Shown here in pieces: positions 1-9,057 of a DNA stretch of 64,000 nt. The first letter of the stretch is position 1, and every line of letters starts with the position of its first letter. Source of the stretch: Lachnospiraceae bacterium (GTDB lineage: Bacteria > Bacillota > Clostridia > Lachnospirales > Lachnospiraceae); the NCBI GenBank assembly GCA_017397645.1, contig JAFQIE010000025.1, positions 60,318-124,317 on the forward strand. Direction: 5' to 3'. Both the position numbers and the translations under genes were made by a program. The notes beneath the pieces are model-generated. The model saw only the letters and a program-made list of their open reading frames with translations. It did not search any database and was not told the DNA's origin.

Positions 1-413
1 ACCTTCAGGATTTCCAGTGCTCTCTCTTGCAACTGTGCCTCTACCTTTCTAAAAGAAGGCAGACGAAGAATGCTGGCAAACACACTGTAACCCATTTGAT
101 TATGCAATCCGACTTTTACATTATCGATAACACTCAACTTACCGAAAAGACGGATGTTCTGGAATGTACGCGCAATGCCCGCTCTGTTCACATCAATGGT
201 CTTCTTGCCCGTGATGTCCTGTCCATCCAATTTGATAATACCCACATTGGGCTTGTATACTCCGGTGAGTAGGTTGAATACGGTTGTCTTGCCGGCACCG
301 TTGGGGCCAATCAAACCGTACAACTGTCCTTTCTCAATGGAAATACTAAAGTCATCTACCGCACGCAAACCACCGAAGGAAATACCTAAATTGTTTACCT
401 CTAACAAAGCCAT
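1..413 (-). CDS. livG: Branched-chain amino acid ABC transporter ATP-binding protein LivG (3' end beyond window)
   Basis: Cytoplasmic ATPase of a LivFGHMJ-type importer; about 137 N-terminal residues are visible and the rest lies past base 1. The translation begins MALLEVNNLGISFGGLRAVD. It has a Walker A motif GPNGAGKTT near residue 37 and the RTFQNIRLF stretch that is typical of LivG rather than LivF. The ATG at 413-411 follows the livM stop by one base and has GGGAGG upstream inside the livM end, so the two are translationally coupled. The order livK-livH-livM-livG matches the usual operon. Substrate is probably leucine/isoleucine/valine, but related importers take other small amides or urea. 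Confidence 0.93.
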   Translation of the reverse strand, partial: MALLEVNNLGISFGGLRAVDDFSISIEKGQLYGLIGPNGAGKTTVFNLLTGVYKPNVGIIKLDGQDITGKKTIDVNRAGIARTFQNIRLFGKLSVIDNVKVGLHNQMGYSVFASILRLPSFRKVEAQLQERALEILK

Positions 414-414
414 T

Positions 415-1536
415 TTAGTTTCCTCCCTTCTTTGATTTGCTTGCTACAACGCCCTTGACCTTCGCCAGGAGATCCTTCGCAGAATGGGTCTCTCTCCAAG
501 CAATACTCTTGGGCGCCCAGTTGTAAATCATCATGACAATCAATACCACCGCATAAATCAACATACGGTAGGTCTGCAAACCACGCAGCATTTCAGGCAA
601 TACGTAAAGAATAATCGCCGCAATCATAGAACCGCGGATGTTACCGATACCACCCAAAACCACATATACCAAAATCATGATGGACATATTATATCCAAAG
701 GTTTTTGGTGTTGCAGTCAGGGAGCCTAAGTTATGGGCATACAGTGCGCCCGCCATACCTGCAAGTGCTGCAGAAATTGCAAATGTCAACAATTTATACT
801 TTGTAATGTTGATACCAACAGATTCTGCGGCAATCACATTGTCACGAATAGCCATAATCGCACGTCCGTCTCTGGACCGTACCATATTCAGTACGACAAA
901 CAAAGTAATCAGCAAAAGAATCACTCCAATTGTGAAATTGGAATCTCCGGGGGTACCGGTGATACCCATCGCACCTTTGATCAGGAATACCCCATCCTTC
1001 TCCATGCCTAAATCCATAGCACTCTTCATAGAAAAATGAAGACCGTTGGAGTCCCGACCAATATTGATGGTATTGATGATATTCTTGATAATTTCGCCAA
1101 ATGCCAGTGTTACGATAGCCAAGTAGTCACCCTTCAGACGAAGTACGGGAATACCAATCAGCACGCCAAACAAACCGGCACAAACCGCACCGATAAGAAT
1201 TGCCACCGGGAAACGGACGATTGCCAACGGAATGGCTTCAACCATACACTTGGAAAAGAACGCAGATGTAAATGCACCCACGCACATAAATCCTGCGTGT
1301 CCCAAACTAAGTTCTCCCAAAATACCAACTGTCAGGTTCAATGACACTGCCAAAATAGCATACACACATATAGGTACTAACAAACCGTTCAGCTGAGAAT
1401 TCACCATTCCCGCCATATCCAAAATACGGATAAGCAAATATGCAAAAATAACGATTGCGTAGGTGATAAGATCCTGTCTCAACGGTTTATTTGCTTTCAA
1501 ATTTGTAAATTTATCTTTTATAGAATTCGCTTTCAT
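415..1536 (-). CDS. livM: Branched-chain amino acid ABC transporter permease LivM
   Basis: Inner-membrane permease, 373 aa, partner of LivH. Strongly hydrophobic with about ten membrane segments. The core contains the family stretches SLGHAGFMCVGAF (near residue 76) and LGGIGNIRGSMIAA (near residue 300). It also has the EAA-like region GRAIMAIRDNVIAAESVGIN (near residue 230), which contacts the ATPases LivG/LivF. The C-terminal tail is basic (KGVVASKSKKGG). The start ATG at 1536 has GTGGAG upstream. It sits 25 bases after livH and one base before livG. Family assignment is firm; exact substrate is inferred from family only. Confidence 0.94.
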   Translation of the reverse strand: MKANSIKDKFTNLKANKPLRQDLITYAIVIFAYLLIRILDMAGMVNSQLNGLLVPICVYAILAVSLNLTVGILGELSLGHAGFMCVGAFTSAFFSKCMVEAIPLAIVRFPVAILIGAVCAGLFGVLIGIPVLRLKGDYLAIVTLAFGEIIKNIINTINIGRDSNGLHFSMKSAMDLGMEKDGVFLIKGAMGITGTPGDSNFTIGVILLLITLFVVLNMVRSRDGRAIMAIRDNVIAAESVGINITKYKLLTFAISAALAGMAGALYAHNLGSLTATPKTFGYNMSIMILVYVVLGGIGNIRGSMIAAIILYVLPEMLRGLQTYRMLIYAVVLIVMMIYNWAPKSIAWRETHSAKDLLAKVKGVVASKSKKGGN

Positions 1537-1561
1537 CGTCTTTTCTCCACTTAATTTCCAC

Positions 1562-2446
1562 TTATACTTTTTCCTGAATATTCTTTCCTAACAAACCGGT
1601 AGGTTTCACCAGCAACACGATGATTAAAATGGAAAATACAATTGCATCGGATAACTGTGTGGAAATATAAGCTTTACTAAGGTTCTCAATGACACCCAAA
1701 AGGATACCACCGATGAACGCCCCGGGAATAGAACCGATTCCACCGAATACTGCCGCGGTAAATGCCTTGATACCGGGCATGGATCCGGTCGTCGAGGACA
1801 ATCCGGGATAAACAGAACAGAACAGCATACCTGCCACTGCTGCCAAAGCAGAACCGATGGCAAATGTAAGGGAAATGGTACCATTTACGTTGATACCCAT
1901 CAGCTGTGCCGCACCCTTGTCTTCGGATACCGCCAGCATTGCCTGTCCGGCCTTTGTTTTCTTGATAAAAACAGTAAGCGCAATCATAATTACGATACTT
2001 ACCGCAATGATAACGATGGTCTCACCATCAATGGTAATCTGACCACCCGCAATCTGGATTCCCTCATAGGGAACGATGGATGTGAAGTTCTTAGGCGCTG
2101 CACCAAATATCAAAAGGGCAGCGTTTTGCAAGAAATAACTGACACCAATCGCAGTAATCAACACCGCCAAATTTGATGTGGCACCTCGCAGGGGCTTGTA
2201 GGCAATTTTCTCAATGAGAATACCCAGCAATGTACAAAGCACCACAGCCACCACGATTCCTACAACGGGGGGCAATCCCAAAGTATTACATGTGGTGTAA
2301 ACAACAAATGCACCCACCATGATAACATCACCGTGAGCAAAGTTCAGCATTTTTGCAATACCGTATACCATGGTATAACCCAAGGCAATCAGAGCATATA
2401 CACTTCCCAGGCGGACGCCGTTAATTAAAAATTCAATAAACTCCAT
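1562..2446 (-). CDS. livH: Branched-chain amino acid ABC transporter permease LivH
   Basis: Inner-membrane permease of 294 aa, partner of LivM. Starts MEFIEFLINGVRLGSVYALI and carries the family motifs ALGYTMVYGIAKMLNFAHGD (residues about 22-41) and AAVFGGIGSIPGAFIGG (near residue 230). About eight membrane segments. A longer reading from a TTG at 2458 is possible, but that codon lies inside the ribosome site TTGGAGG; the ATG at 2446 is correctly spaced from it. Separated from livK by a hairpin (2486-2511), so permease expression is probably lower than binding-protein expression. Confidence 0.94.
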   Translation of the reverse strand: MEFIEFLINGVRLGSVYALIALGYTMVYGIAKMLNFAHGDVIMVGAFVVYTTCNTLGLPPVVGIVVAVVLCTLLGILIEKIAYKPLRGATSNLAVLITAIGVSYFLQNAALLIFGAAPKNFTSIVPYEGIQIAGGQITIDGETIVIIAVSIVIMIALTVFIKKTKAGQAMLAVSEDKGAAQLMGINVNGTISLTFAIGSALAAVAGMLFCSVYPGLSSTTGSMPGIKAFTAAVFGGIGSIPGAFIGGILLGVIENLSKAYISTQLSDAIVFSILIIVLLVKPTGLLGKNIQEKV

Positions 2447-2485
2447 GTGAACCTCCAAGATTCATTTCTACCGTACATAACACAA

Positions 2486-2511
2486 GTAGGGACTGCCGAA
2501 GCAATCCCTAC
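2486..2511 (-). promoter_or_regulatory. Intercistronic UUCG hairpin between livK and livH
   Basis: On the minus-strand transcript GTAGGGA-T-TGC, loop TTCG, GCA-G-TCCCTAC folds to an 11-bp stem with one U-G pair and a very stable UUCG tetraloop. There is no run of U after it, so it is not a classic terminator. Its position just after livK suggests partial attenuation or an mRNA-processing/stability element that lets binding protein exceed permease. Confidence 0.6.
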
Positions 2512-2534
2512 AGTATTAATCTTTACTATATTGA

Positions 2535-3749
2535 TTACATTGCCTTGTAAGCACCGTTTTCAATGATAACTGCCTTAGGCTCCTTGTTAGGCTCACCGTC
2601 TGCAGTCCAGGTAATTCCGTTACCGGTCAAACCATCAATGGAAATCTCCAGCATTGCTGCCTTCAGAGCTTCACACATATCAGAAACGTTCATATCAGGT
2701 GTAACGCCTGCTTTTTCGATTGCTACCTTGAATGCGTATACGGTATCGTAAGCATCTGCTGCGAACTGATTAGGAACATCTCCGTACTTCTCCTGATATG
2801 CGGTTACGAATGCAACTGTCATATCATCAGTAGCATCTGCTGCGAAAGGAGTCAACAGCATAACGCCCTCTGCAAGAGCAACATCAAATCCTTCCATTGC
2901 AAGGATACCATCCATACCGTCACAGCTGAAGAACTTAGGAGCATAACCCATACCATCTGCCTGTGTCAACAAAGGAGCTGCTTCCTTACAATAAATGGGA
3001 AGGAATACCAAGTCAGCCTCTGCATCTTTTGCCTTCTGCAACTGTACAGAGAAGTCAGTGTTATTGTCTTCGGTAAATGCTTCTGCTGCTACGATTTCGA
3101 AATCATAGTTTACAGCCTCTGCTGCAAAGCTCTCATAGATACCGGAAGAGTATGCATTGGAGCTGTCGTAGATAACTGCTACTTTTTCAGCCAAGCCATT
3201 CTCACCAATGTACTTTGCACTTGCTGCACCCTGGTTAGGGTCAGAGAAGCAAAGACGGAATGCGTTGTCATACTGGATACAGTCTACTGCAGTACCGGAA
3301 GGAGTAATCTGGAACATATTGTCCTCATAAGTCTTCTGAGCAACTGCGATACAAGGAGCAGAGGTTACGGAACCAAGAATCATCTGTGCGCCCCAGTCCT
3401 TCACTACGTTGTAAGCGTTAACGGACTTCTCAGCATCGTGCTCATCGTCCTGGAAGTTCATCTCGAACATCACGCCGTTTACACCACCTGCTGCATTGAT
3501 TTCAGCAATTGCCAATTCTGCAGCGTTCATAACTGCCTGGCCATATACTGCTGCACCACCGGTGATAGGTCCAATACCACCAATCTTAAATGTAGCACCT
3601 GTAGCTTCATCTGCCACACTGCTCTCAACTGCTGCGCTGCCATCTGCTACGCTGCTGTCTACTGCTGCTTCGTTACCGCAGCCGGTCATCATGGACATTA
3701 CCATAATGGTTGCAAGAGCAATACTTGCAATTTTTTTCATTGTCTTCAT
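2535..3749 (-). CDS. livK: Branched-chain amino acid ABC transporter substrate-binding lipoprotein
   Basis: Extracellular lipid-anchored binding protein (404 aa) of the periplasmic-binding fold type I, Leu/Ile/Val family. Signal peptide MKTMKKIASIALATIMVMS ends in the lipobox MTGC, with Cys24 as the lipidated residue; the following linker is Ala/Ser/Val-rich. The mature part starts FKIGGIGPITGGAAVYGQA and keeps the family block NAAGGVNGVMFEMNFQDDEH. AGGAGG lies seven bases before the ATG at 3749; an upstream in-frame start at 3788 would put the ribosome site inside the gene and is rejected. It has its own strong promoter at 3789-3817 and is the first gene of the liv operon. Confidence 0.95.
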   Translation of the reverse strand: MKTMKKIASIALATIMVMSMMTGCGNEAAVDSSVADGSAAVESSVADEATGATFKIGGIGPITGGAAVYGQAVMNAAELAIAEINAAGGVNGVMFEMNFQDDEHDAEKSVNAYNVVKDWGAQMILGSVTSAPCIAVAQKTYEDNMFQITPSGTAVDCIQYDNAFRLCFSDPNQGAASAKYIGENGLAEKVAVIYDSSNAYSSGIYESFAAEAVNYDFEIVAAEAFTEDNNTDFSVQLQKAKDAEADLVFLPIYCKEAAPLLTQADGMGYAPKFFSCDGMDGILAMEGFDVALAEGVMLLTPFAADATDDMTVAFVTAYQEKYGDVPNQFAADAYDTVYAFKVAIEKAGVTPDMNVSDMCEALKAAMLEISIDGLTGNGITWTADGEPNKEPKAVIIENGAYKAM

Positions 3750-3788
3750 AATAGTTCCTCCTAAAAAAATTAGTTTCATCATTTCCAT

Positions 3789-3817
3789 ATCTTACAGTAG
3801 CACTTTACTATTGTCAA
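3789..3817 (-). promoter_or_regulatory. Promoter of the liv operon
   Basis: On the minus strand: -35 TTGACA at 3817-3812, a 17-base spacer, and -10 TAAGAT at 3794-3789, about 40 bases before the livK start. This is near-consensus for the housekeeping sigma factor. Upstream AT-rich DNA (3820-3900) contains ATGAAAAAT twice and short palindromes TTTCATGAAA and ATCATGAT, which might be regulator or UP-element sequence. No terminator for the incoming polysaccharide operon is visible between 3928 and this promoter. Confidence 0.85.
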
Positions 3818-3928
3818 GCGTTGAATCATGATTTTTCATAATAATAACTTGATTTATTTTAACATATTAATAGTATTTTTCATGAAATCCGCCACTTTTT
3901 AATCGCTTATTTTATTCCCCCTACCATA

Positions 3929-4696
3929 TTATGGCACATTCAACTGATAGTTTGTATTCCTATAAATAGCATACTCTCCGATTTGCCCGAACCAAATCCA
4001 CCCATAGTCTTCAGGTTCTCCCACAATGGGTTTGTCCGCCGCCAAAATAATATAGTGACACTGCCATTGATTGATACCGGGAAGTACCTCCTCTATTACG
4101 AGTTGCTCCTTCTCCATCGCATCAAAGAAACTCCGGTCCTTATCATTCCACCTGTCCACCAGCATTTCCCTGCCATAGGGCATACATATGGTAGCAGAAT
4201 ACTGACGTACATACTGAAGCAGTTCCTTGGGAAAGACTGCCATCACTTCCCTGCCCGGCACCTCGATGGCGTCACAAATCTGCACCACCTCTTCTGGAAT
4301 ATGGTATTCGTTTTGCGCTTCATCAAAAAAAGGATTTCGGTAAACCAAGCTTCCCGAAGCCACGATAACCCCAAGCATTGCAAGGGCAAATAAAATCTGC
4401 GACCTCCCTTTCAGTTTGCCGCAAATATGGACCACACTATAGGCAATCACAATCCCTGTAGGGAGTAACCAGAGAACACGGTAATAAATCTCACTATCCG
4501 CCAATCCATACACCAACCGGGCAAAAACCGGGTTGAAATACAAGAGCAAAAGAAGTACCGGTACATAGATAAACAAAATCCGAATGGACTTTCTTTTCTC
4601 ATTCATCCACAGGTAGATGATTGCCACTAAAAACAGAATCACAATCAGTCCGGTTCCCATATAATCTCTAAACAGAGTCACAATATCGTTCCACAT
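3929..4696 (-). CDS. Membrane protein of unknown function, second half of a two-gene module (left copy)
   Basis: 255 aa. Three to four membrane segments in residues 1-115 are followed by a soluble, probably extracellular domain. That domain holds the stretch GREVMAVFPKELLQYVRQYS, and the protein ends in EYAIYRNTNYQLNVP. It is a diverged paralogue of the protein at 55992-56852: both have an N-terminal membrane block, then a domain reading roughly EYVR-YSATI-MPYGREM / EYVRATDSSITLLYGRNM. The upstream partner at 4707-5771 likewise has a partner at 56839-57774. GGAGG precedes the ATG by seven bases. The pair together has the size and shape of a single GT-C-like glycosyltransferase (multi-span part plus outer domain). 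Function not established. Confidence 0.8.
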   Translation of the reverse strand: MWNDIVTLFRDYMGTGLIVILFLVAIIYLWMNEKRKSIRILFIYVPVLLLLLYFNPVFARLVYGLADSEIYYRVLWLLPTGIVIAYSVVHICGKLKGRSQILFALAMLGVIVASGSLVYRNPFFDEAQNEYHIPEEVVQICDAIEVPGREVMAVFPKELLQYVRQYSATICMPYGREMLVDRWNDKDRSFFDAMEKEQLVIEEVLPGINQWQCHYIILAADKPIVGEPEDYGWIWFGQIGEYAIYRNTNYQLNVP

Positions 4697-4706
4697 ATTT
4701 CCTCCA

Positions 4707-5771
4707 TCACTTTAGAACCAGATACACAAGTGCAAAAACCAAACAGGGCGATACGCACACAGCCAAAGGCAAAAGGATGCGGATACGCCGATACGCAATA
4801 GCACCGGCCAATCCGGCAACGCCCACAAAGACGCACACCAGTAAAGCACCCAAACTACTGCACAAACATCCCGTGATGGATGCTACAGACAAAAGCAGGT
4901 AAAGTCCCGCCGGAACTTCCTCTTTTTTTTGCAGACGACGGAACAGCACAAAGAATAGAAACAGCAAAAACGGAATTACTACATTTCCCAAAACAGATTT
5001 CCCCTGTTGCGTTCTGGCCAACATAAAGTTTGCTGACGAAGAAAAGGAATATCCACCATAGAGAACCAGCAACTGCGTAAATATCAAAAACAATGGTGAT
5101 TGTCCGTTTTTTTCAGGAAACAGCCTATTTCCAACCAAATAAAAAACTGCGTAGGTCATACCAATCAGTACCACAGGCAAAGCCACCTGCGCCATGGTGG
5201 CGGGGTGCAAACCTGTCATCTTCGCCAAAAACGCACACCAAACCGGGAAAGGTGCCAACCCGTATCTGGCATCAAAGGTGGTAGCCAATCCGGTATAAGC
5301 ATCCTTCCTATACATAGTACCCGCGTTTACTGTCGTTGTAGTAACAGAAACATAGAATGCATCATCTCCGTCTGCATACGCCATACGCACAGCCTGAATC
5401 AACTGTACCGCAAGCAACACCCAGAACCCAATCCACAAAAGATGAGGTGTCCAAGTTCTCTTCTCTTTTTTTCTAATGCTTGAAGCTGCCGGTAAAAGAT
5501 CAAAGGCTTTTCTGCGCATATAGACGCCAATCGTCAAAAACAACAGTGCACCGATAAAAAACCAGTACAACAATACCAGTAATCCAAAGCTTTGCTGTCG
5601 CAAAATTAAAGGCACTGCAATCAACTGAAAACCGGCCCAGAGCAAAAACTGACCGCTCACCCACCGGAACACCCATTTCCCGCTTCCTTTGTATACCGGG
5701 GAAAAGAGTTCTCCTACCAAGGCAGGCAACACTATAATAATTAAGGAAAAAATCAATAATCCTAATATCAA
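4707..5771 (-). CDS. Multi-span membrane protein, DUF6077-like, first half of a two-gene module (left copy)
   Basis: 354 aa with about nine membrane segments. The region DGDDAFYVSVTTTTVNAGTM (near residue 135) followed by KDAYTGLATTFDARYGLAPF and ALLAKMTGLHP-like sequence resembles the acidic outer loop of GT-C-type proteins, and the overall pattern recalls proteins labelled DUF6077; that label is tentative. Start chosen as TTG at 5771: GAAAGGTG lies seven bases upstream and TTGA overlaps the TGA stop of the preceding gene. An ATG at 5807 is also in frame but lacks a ribosome site. Paralogue at 56839-57774. Confidence 0.75.
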   Translation of the reverse strand: MILGLLIFSLIIIVLPALVGELFSPVYKGSGKWVFRWVSGQFLLWAGFQLIAVPLILRQQSFGLLVLLYWFFIGALLFLTIGVYMRRKAFDLLPAASSIRKKEKRTWTPHLLWIGFWVLLAVQLIQAVRMAYADGDDAFYVSVTTTTVNAGTMYRKDAYTGLATTFDARYGLAPFPVWCAFLAKMTGLHPATMAQVALPVVLIGMTYAVFYLVGNRLFPEKNGQSPLFLIFTQLLVLYGGYSFSSSANFMLARTQQGKSVLGNVVIPFLLFLFFVLFRRLQKKEEVPAGLYLLLSVASITGCLCSSLGALLVCVFVGVAGLAGAIAYRRIRILLPLAVCVSPCLVFALVYLVLK

Positions 5772-6931
5772 TTTTGTTTCACCTTTCTGATTGCCAAAAG
5801 CAGCCATAGTTCATTGATGCCTGCACTGAGGCGATAATCCATCATGCCGGATCCCCTCATCACCAACAGGAATAAATAAACTACACATATACTCAATGGT
5901 AATATCACCCGCTTACTTTCCGTGGTATGGAATAACCGCTTGCTTCGGATACTCTCTACCAGTCGCATGACGCCGGACGTTGCCACAATCACAAAAACAC
6001 AAGTAAACCACCACCATCCATAGGTCACATAGAATTGTGTCAGTCTCGGTGTGTGCTCCATCATCACGCCATAGTTGGTACCGGAATAAGAATCATAGGC
6101 CTCTCCGCGCAGTTGTATCGGAACAATCAGTGGCGATACCGTATAACCTAAAGCATCCCAAGTCAACTGTCTTATGATGGAAGGATATCTCCTGCTCCAG
6201 GCAGTTCCCGCCATCTCCAGATAATACTCCCGGGCTTTTTCTTTTCCGACTTTCAATTCTATGCGGTCAATCAAAGCACCCATATTATCAGGCGAAAATG
6301 CCGCTTCCCATACCAGTCCCGGAGGCGCTATTTCCCGAAGGTCTTCCGACCAGGGCTCCATATCAATCCATAACGTAGGCCAGGCCATACGGCTGGCCAG
6401 GTGAGCCGCCCATCCATGTCCGGAAACAGAAGTCGTTCTGGATTTTTCCACTCCGGAGGCAAAAACCGTAAACAGAATCAGGGAAATGAAAAGTAATAAC
6501 AGCCTTCTTAAGAGTTCCTTTCCCTGTTCCAACACTGTGCAACTAAAGTAAAGCAACAGATAAAACGCACTGCTAAGTAGCGAATAGGGCTGCAGTGACA
6601 GATGACACTGCATGGTAAAAGGGAATGTCATCAGGGCACATGCCACAAACACCGCATGCCACCTTTTGCGCATAACCAACCTTCTCACAAACAAATACCG
6701 GCTCAAAAAGGCAATCAACAATTGAAGCAGATAAATCCACTGGGGAATCCTGTTAAAGCACTCCAATAACCACTGGTAAATACCAAGGCGGGAAGGTGCA
6801 AAATGCTGGGCATGGGCAAAATTAGAACACATCCAAATCACCCCTAAGATGATTTGGATGCTACATCCCAAATACACGATTCCTTTCAGCACATGTTTCC
6901 CGTGTGCAATCATTTTCTTCGCCTTATGCAT
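5768..6931 (-). CDS. Polytopic membrane protein of unknown function, possible GT-C-type glycosyltransferase
   Basis: 387 aa with membrane segments at about 15-35, 60-80, 88-130, 140-160, 295-315 and 335-380. The long central part (residues 165-290) is hydrophilic and probably outside the cell. I do not recognise a family motif with certainty. It overlaps wecE by eight bases (the ATG lies in the last codons of wecE) with AAAGGA upstream, and its TGA overlaps the TTG of the next gene, so all three are one coupled unit. Context suggests a role in polymer decoration or export. Confidence 0.7.
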   Translation of the reverse strand: MHKAKKMIAHGKHVLKGIVYLGCSIQIILGVIWMCSNFAHAQHFAPSRLGIYQWLLECFNRIPQWIYLLQLLIAFLSRYLFVRRLVMRKRWHAVFVACALMTFPFTMQCHLSLQPYSLLSSAFYLLLYFSCTVLEQGKELLRRLLLLFISLILFTVFASGVEKSRTTSVSGHGWAAHLASRMAWPTLWIDMEPWSEDLREIAPPGLVWEAAFSPDNMGALIDRIELKVGKEKAREYYLEMAGTAWSRRYPSIIRQLTWDALGYTVSPLIVPIQLRGEAYDSYSGTNYGVMMEHTPRLTQFYVTYGWWWFTCVFVIVATSGVMRLVESIRSKRLFHTTESKRVILPLSICVVYLFLLVMRGSGMMDYRLSAGINELWLLLAIRKVKQN

Positions 6932-8054
6932 AGAATTCCTTTACCTTATTGCAGATTTCATCCACCTGTTCCAACTCCAAATCAAAATACATGGGCAAAC
7001 GGACCAAACGGTCGCTTTCTTTGGTGGTGTACTCGTCATCTCCATGAAAACGGCCAAATTTAAGTCCTGCAGGTGCAGAGTGCAGGGGCACATAGTGGAA
7101 CACTGTATGCAGCCCATTTTCCTTCATAAATGCAATAAATGCCGTTCTCTCTTCAATATCTTTTGTTTTGATATAAAACATATGTCCATTATGAACGCAA
7201 CCTTCGGGAACCACCGGCAGAGAAATCTTGCCCTCCTCTGCAAGGGACTTCAAATTCTCATAATAACGGTTCCAAAGCGCCAGCCTCTTATCATTCATTT
7301 CCTCTGCCATCTCCAGCTGTGCGTAGAGATATGCTGCATTCATATCACTGGGCAAATAGGAGGAACCAAAATCCATCCAAGTATATTTGTCAATCTGCCC
7401 TCTGTAATACTTACTGCGGTTGGTACCTTTTTCACGGATAATTTCCGCCTGTTCAATATACTCCTCATCACGGATTAAGAGCGCACCGCCCTCACCCATG
7501 CTGTAATTCTTCGTCTCGTGGAAACTGAAACATCCAAACTCTCCAAAAGTTCCCAGTGCTTTTCCCTTATAGGTGGACATCACACCCTGTGCTGCATCTT
7601 CGATGACAAACAGGTTGTGTCTTTTGGCAATGTCCATAATGGTGTCCATCTCACAAGCCACACCTGCGTAATGTACGGGCACAATGGCCTTGGTTTTATC
7701 CGTGATGGCTGCTTCGATCTTTGTTTCATCAATATTCATGGTGTCCGGTCTGATATCCACAAACACAGGCACCGCACCACGAAGCACGAAGGCATCTGCG
7801 GTGGACACAAAGGTGAAGGAGGGCATAATCACCTCATCACCGGGTTGAATATTAGCCAGAAGCGCTGCCAACTCTGTGGCATGGGTACAGGAAGTGGTCA
7901 ACAGACACTTCGCAGTACCGGTTTTTTTCTCAATCCACTCATTACATTTGAAGGTGAACTTACCGTCACCACATATCTTTTGGTTCTTTACGCATTCTGC
8001 AATGTATTCAAAAGCATTCTTCCCACAAGGGGGAACATTGAAATTGATTTTCAT
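6924..8054 (-). CDS. wecE: dTDP-4-amino-4,6-dideoxygalactose transaminase (WecE/RffA)
   Basis: PLP-dependent sugar aminotransferase (376 aa, same length as E. coli WecE). It converts dTDP-4-keto-6-deoxyglucose to dTDP-4-amino-4,6-dideoxy-D-galactose (Fuc4N) using glutamate. Residue-level resemblance to E. coli WecE is unusually close: PGDEVIMPSFTFVSTADAFV, DTMNIDETKIEAAITDKTKA, VPVHYAGVACEMDTIMDIAK, EDAAQGVMSTYKGKALGT and REKGTNRS. The PLP lysine is Lys182 in SFHETKN. AGGAGA precedes the ATG. The enzymes that make the substrate (RmlA, RmlB) are not in this window, so they must be encoded elsewhere. The N-acetyltransferase partner WecD is also not seen. Confidence 0.93.
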   Translation of the reverse strand: MKINFNVPPCGKNAFEYIAECVKNQKICGDGKFTFKCNEWIEKKTGTAKCLLTTSCTHATELAALLANIQPGDEVIMPSFTFVSTADAFVLRGAVPVFVDIRPDTMNIDETKIEAAITDKTKAIVPVHYAGVACEMDTIMDIAKRHNLFVIEDAAQGVMSTYKGKALGTFGEFGCFSFHETKNYSMGEGGALLIRDEEYIEQAEIIREKGTNRSKYYRGQIDKYTWMDFGSSYLPSDMNAAYLYAQLEMAEEMNDKRLALWNRYYENLKSLAEEGKISLPVVPEGCVHNGHMFYIKTKDIEERTAFIAFMKENGLHTVFHYVPLHSAPAGLKFGRFHGDDEYTTKESDRLVRLPMYFDLELEQVDEICNKVKEFYA

Positions 8055-8069
8055 AGGATATTTCTCCTT

Positions 8070-9026
8070 TTAGCGTTTTTTCCAAGCACCTACGACTTCT
8101 CCCTGCACATTGTCAGTAACATCGCTGATGATATATTTGGGTCTGCCCTTTACCTCTTCATAGATTCTGGCAATATAATGTCCGATGACGCCCAAACTAA
8201 GCATTATAAATCCGCCAATCAGAAGCACCAGTAGAATCACTGTGGTAAAGCCTTCCTGTGCGGTGTGCATCAAAAATTTCACCAATGTCTGCACTGCCAA
8301 GACCAAACTAAACAAAATAGAAATTATACCCATCACCGTTACCAACTGCAAAGGAAGGGTACTAAAAGAAGTGGCGTTGGCAATGGCATACTTCATCAGA
8401 CTCCACAAGGACCACTTGCTTTCTCCGAACTGACGCTCCTGCACTTCATAGGTGATGGTCTCCGTACGGAATCCCGCCCAAAAACTCAATGCGCGGAAGA
8501 AGGTGTTTCTCTCAGGGAGTCCCAAAAGTACGTCCACTACCTTGCGATCCAACAGTTTAAAATCGGAAGAAGCGTTCATATCCATCTTAATCAGCTTACT
8601 CATAATCTTATAGAAAAGACCGGCTGAAAGTTTATGTCCCAAGCTTTCCTTGCCTCGACTGGACTTGATGCCTTCTACTACCTCTGCACCGTTCTTCCAC
8701 ATTTCCCACATTTGGGGAATCACCTGAGGGGGATGCTGCAAATCGCAGTCCATCACAATCACTGCATCTCCGGTAGCCAATTCCAGTCCTGCAAAGATAC
8801 CTGCTTCCTTACCAAAGTTGCGACTGAACTGCGCACCTCTGATGTGGGGATTTTGGGCTGCCGCCTTTTTAATCTCCTCATAGGTTTTGTCCTTGGAACC
8901 ATCACTGATGAAAACCAATTCATAATCGATATTCTGTTCCACCATCAGTTCAGACAATACCTTGGCAGTATTTGCTATGTTTTGTTCCTCGTTATAAGCC
9001 GGTAATACAATCGACAAAAGAGCCAT
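8070..9026 (-). CDS. Undecaprenyl-phosphate glycosyltransferase, GtrB/ArnC type (GT2)
   Basis: 318 aa. Residues 1-225 form a GT2 domain starting LSIVLPAYNEEQNI, with the acidic motif MDCDLQHPP (metal/nucleotide binding) and SRNFGKEAGIFAGLE, followed by two membrane segments (about 228-250 and 262-290). This layout is that of GtrB, ArnC and CsbB, which load a sugar onto undecaprenyl phosphate for use outside the cell. The ATG at 9026 has AGAGGA upstream; a reading from 9044 would overlap that site. It lies between a GtrII-like gene and wecE, so Fuc4N or glucose are reasonable but unproven donors. Confidence 0.88.
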   Translation of the reverse strand: MALLSIVLPAYNEEQNIANTAKVLSELMVEQNIDYELVFISDGSKDKTYEEIKKAAAQNPHIRGAQFSRNFGKEAGIFAGLELATGDAVIVMDCDLQHPPQVIPQMWEMWKNGAEVVEGIKSSRGKESLGHKLSAGLFYKIMSKLIKMDMNASSDFKLLDRKVVDVLLGLPERNTFFRALSFWAGFRTETITYEVQERQFGESKWSLWSLMKYAIANATSFSTLPLQLVTVMGIISILFSLVLAVQTLVKFLMHTAQEGFTTVILLVLLIGGFIMLSLGVIGHYIARIYEEVKGRPKYIISDVTDNVQGEVVGAWKKR

Positions 9027-9057
9027 ACGTTTTCCTCTTTCCATATTTCTATACGCC

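Noticed and set aside
3820-3900. Repeated ATGAAAAAT and short palindromes upstream of livK as a named regulator site
   Set aside because: AT-rich DNA gives such matches by chance; no known consensus fits.
6849-8234. Plus-strand open frames (209 and 238 aa) opposite wecE and the membrane gene
   Set aside because: They lie antisense to well-supported genes, lack ribosome sites and show no protein-family pattern; they follow the codon structure of the other strand.
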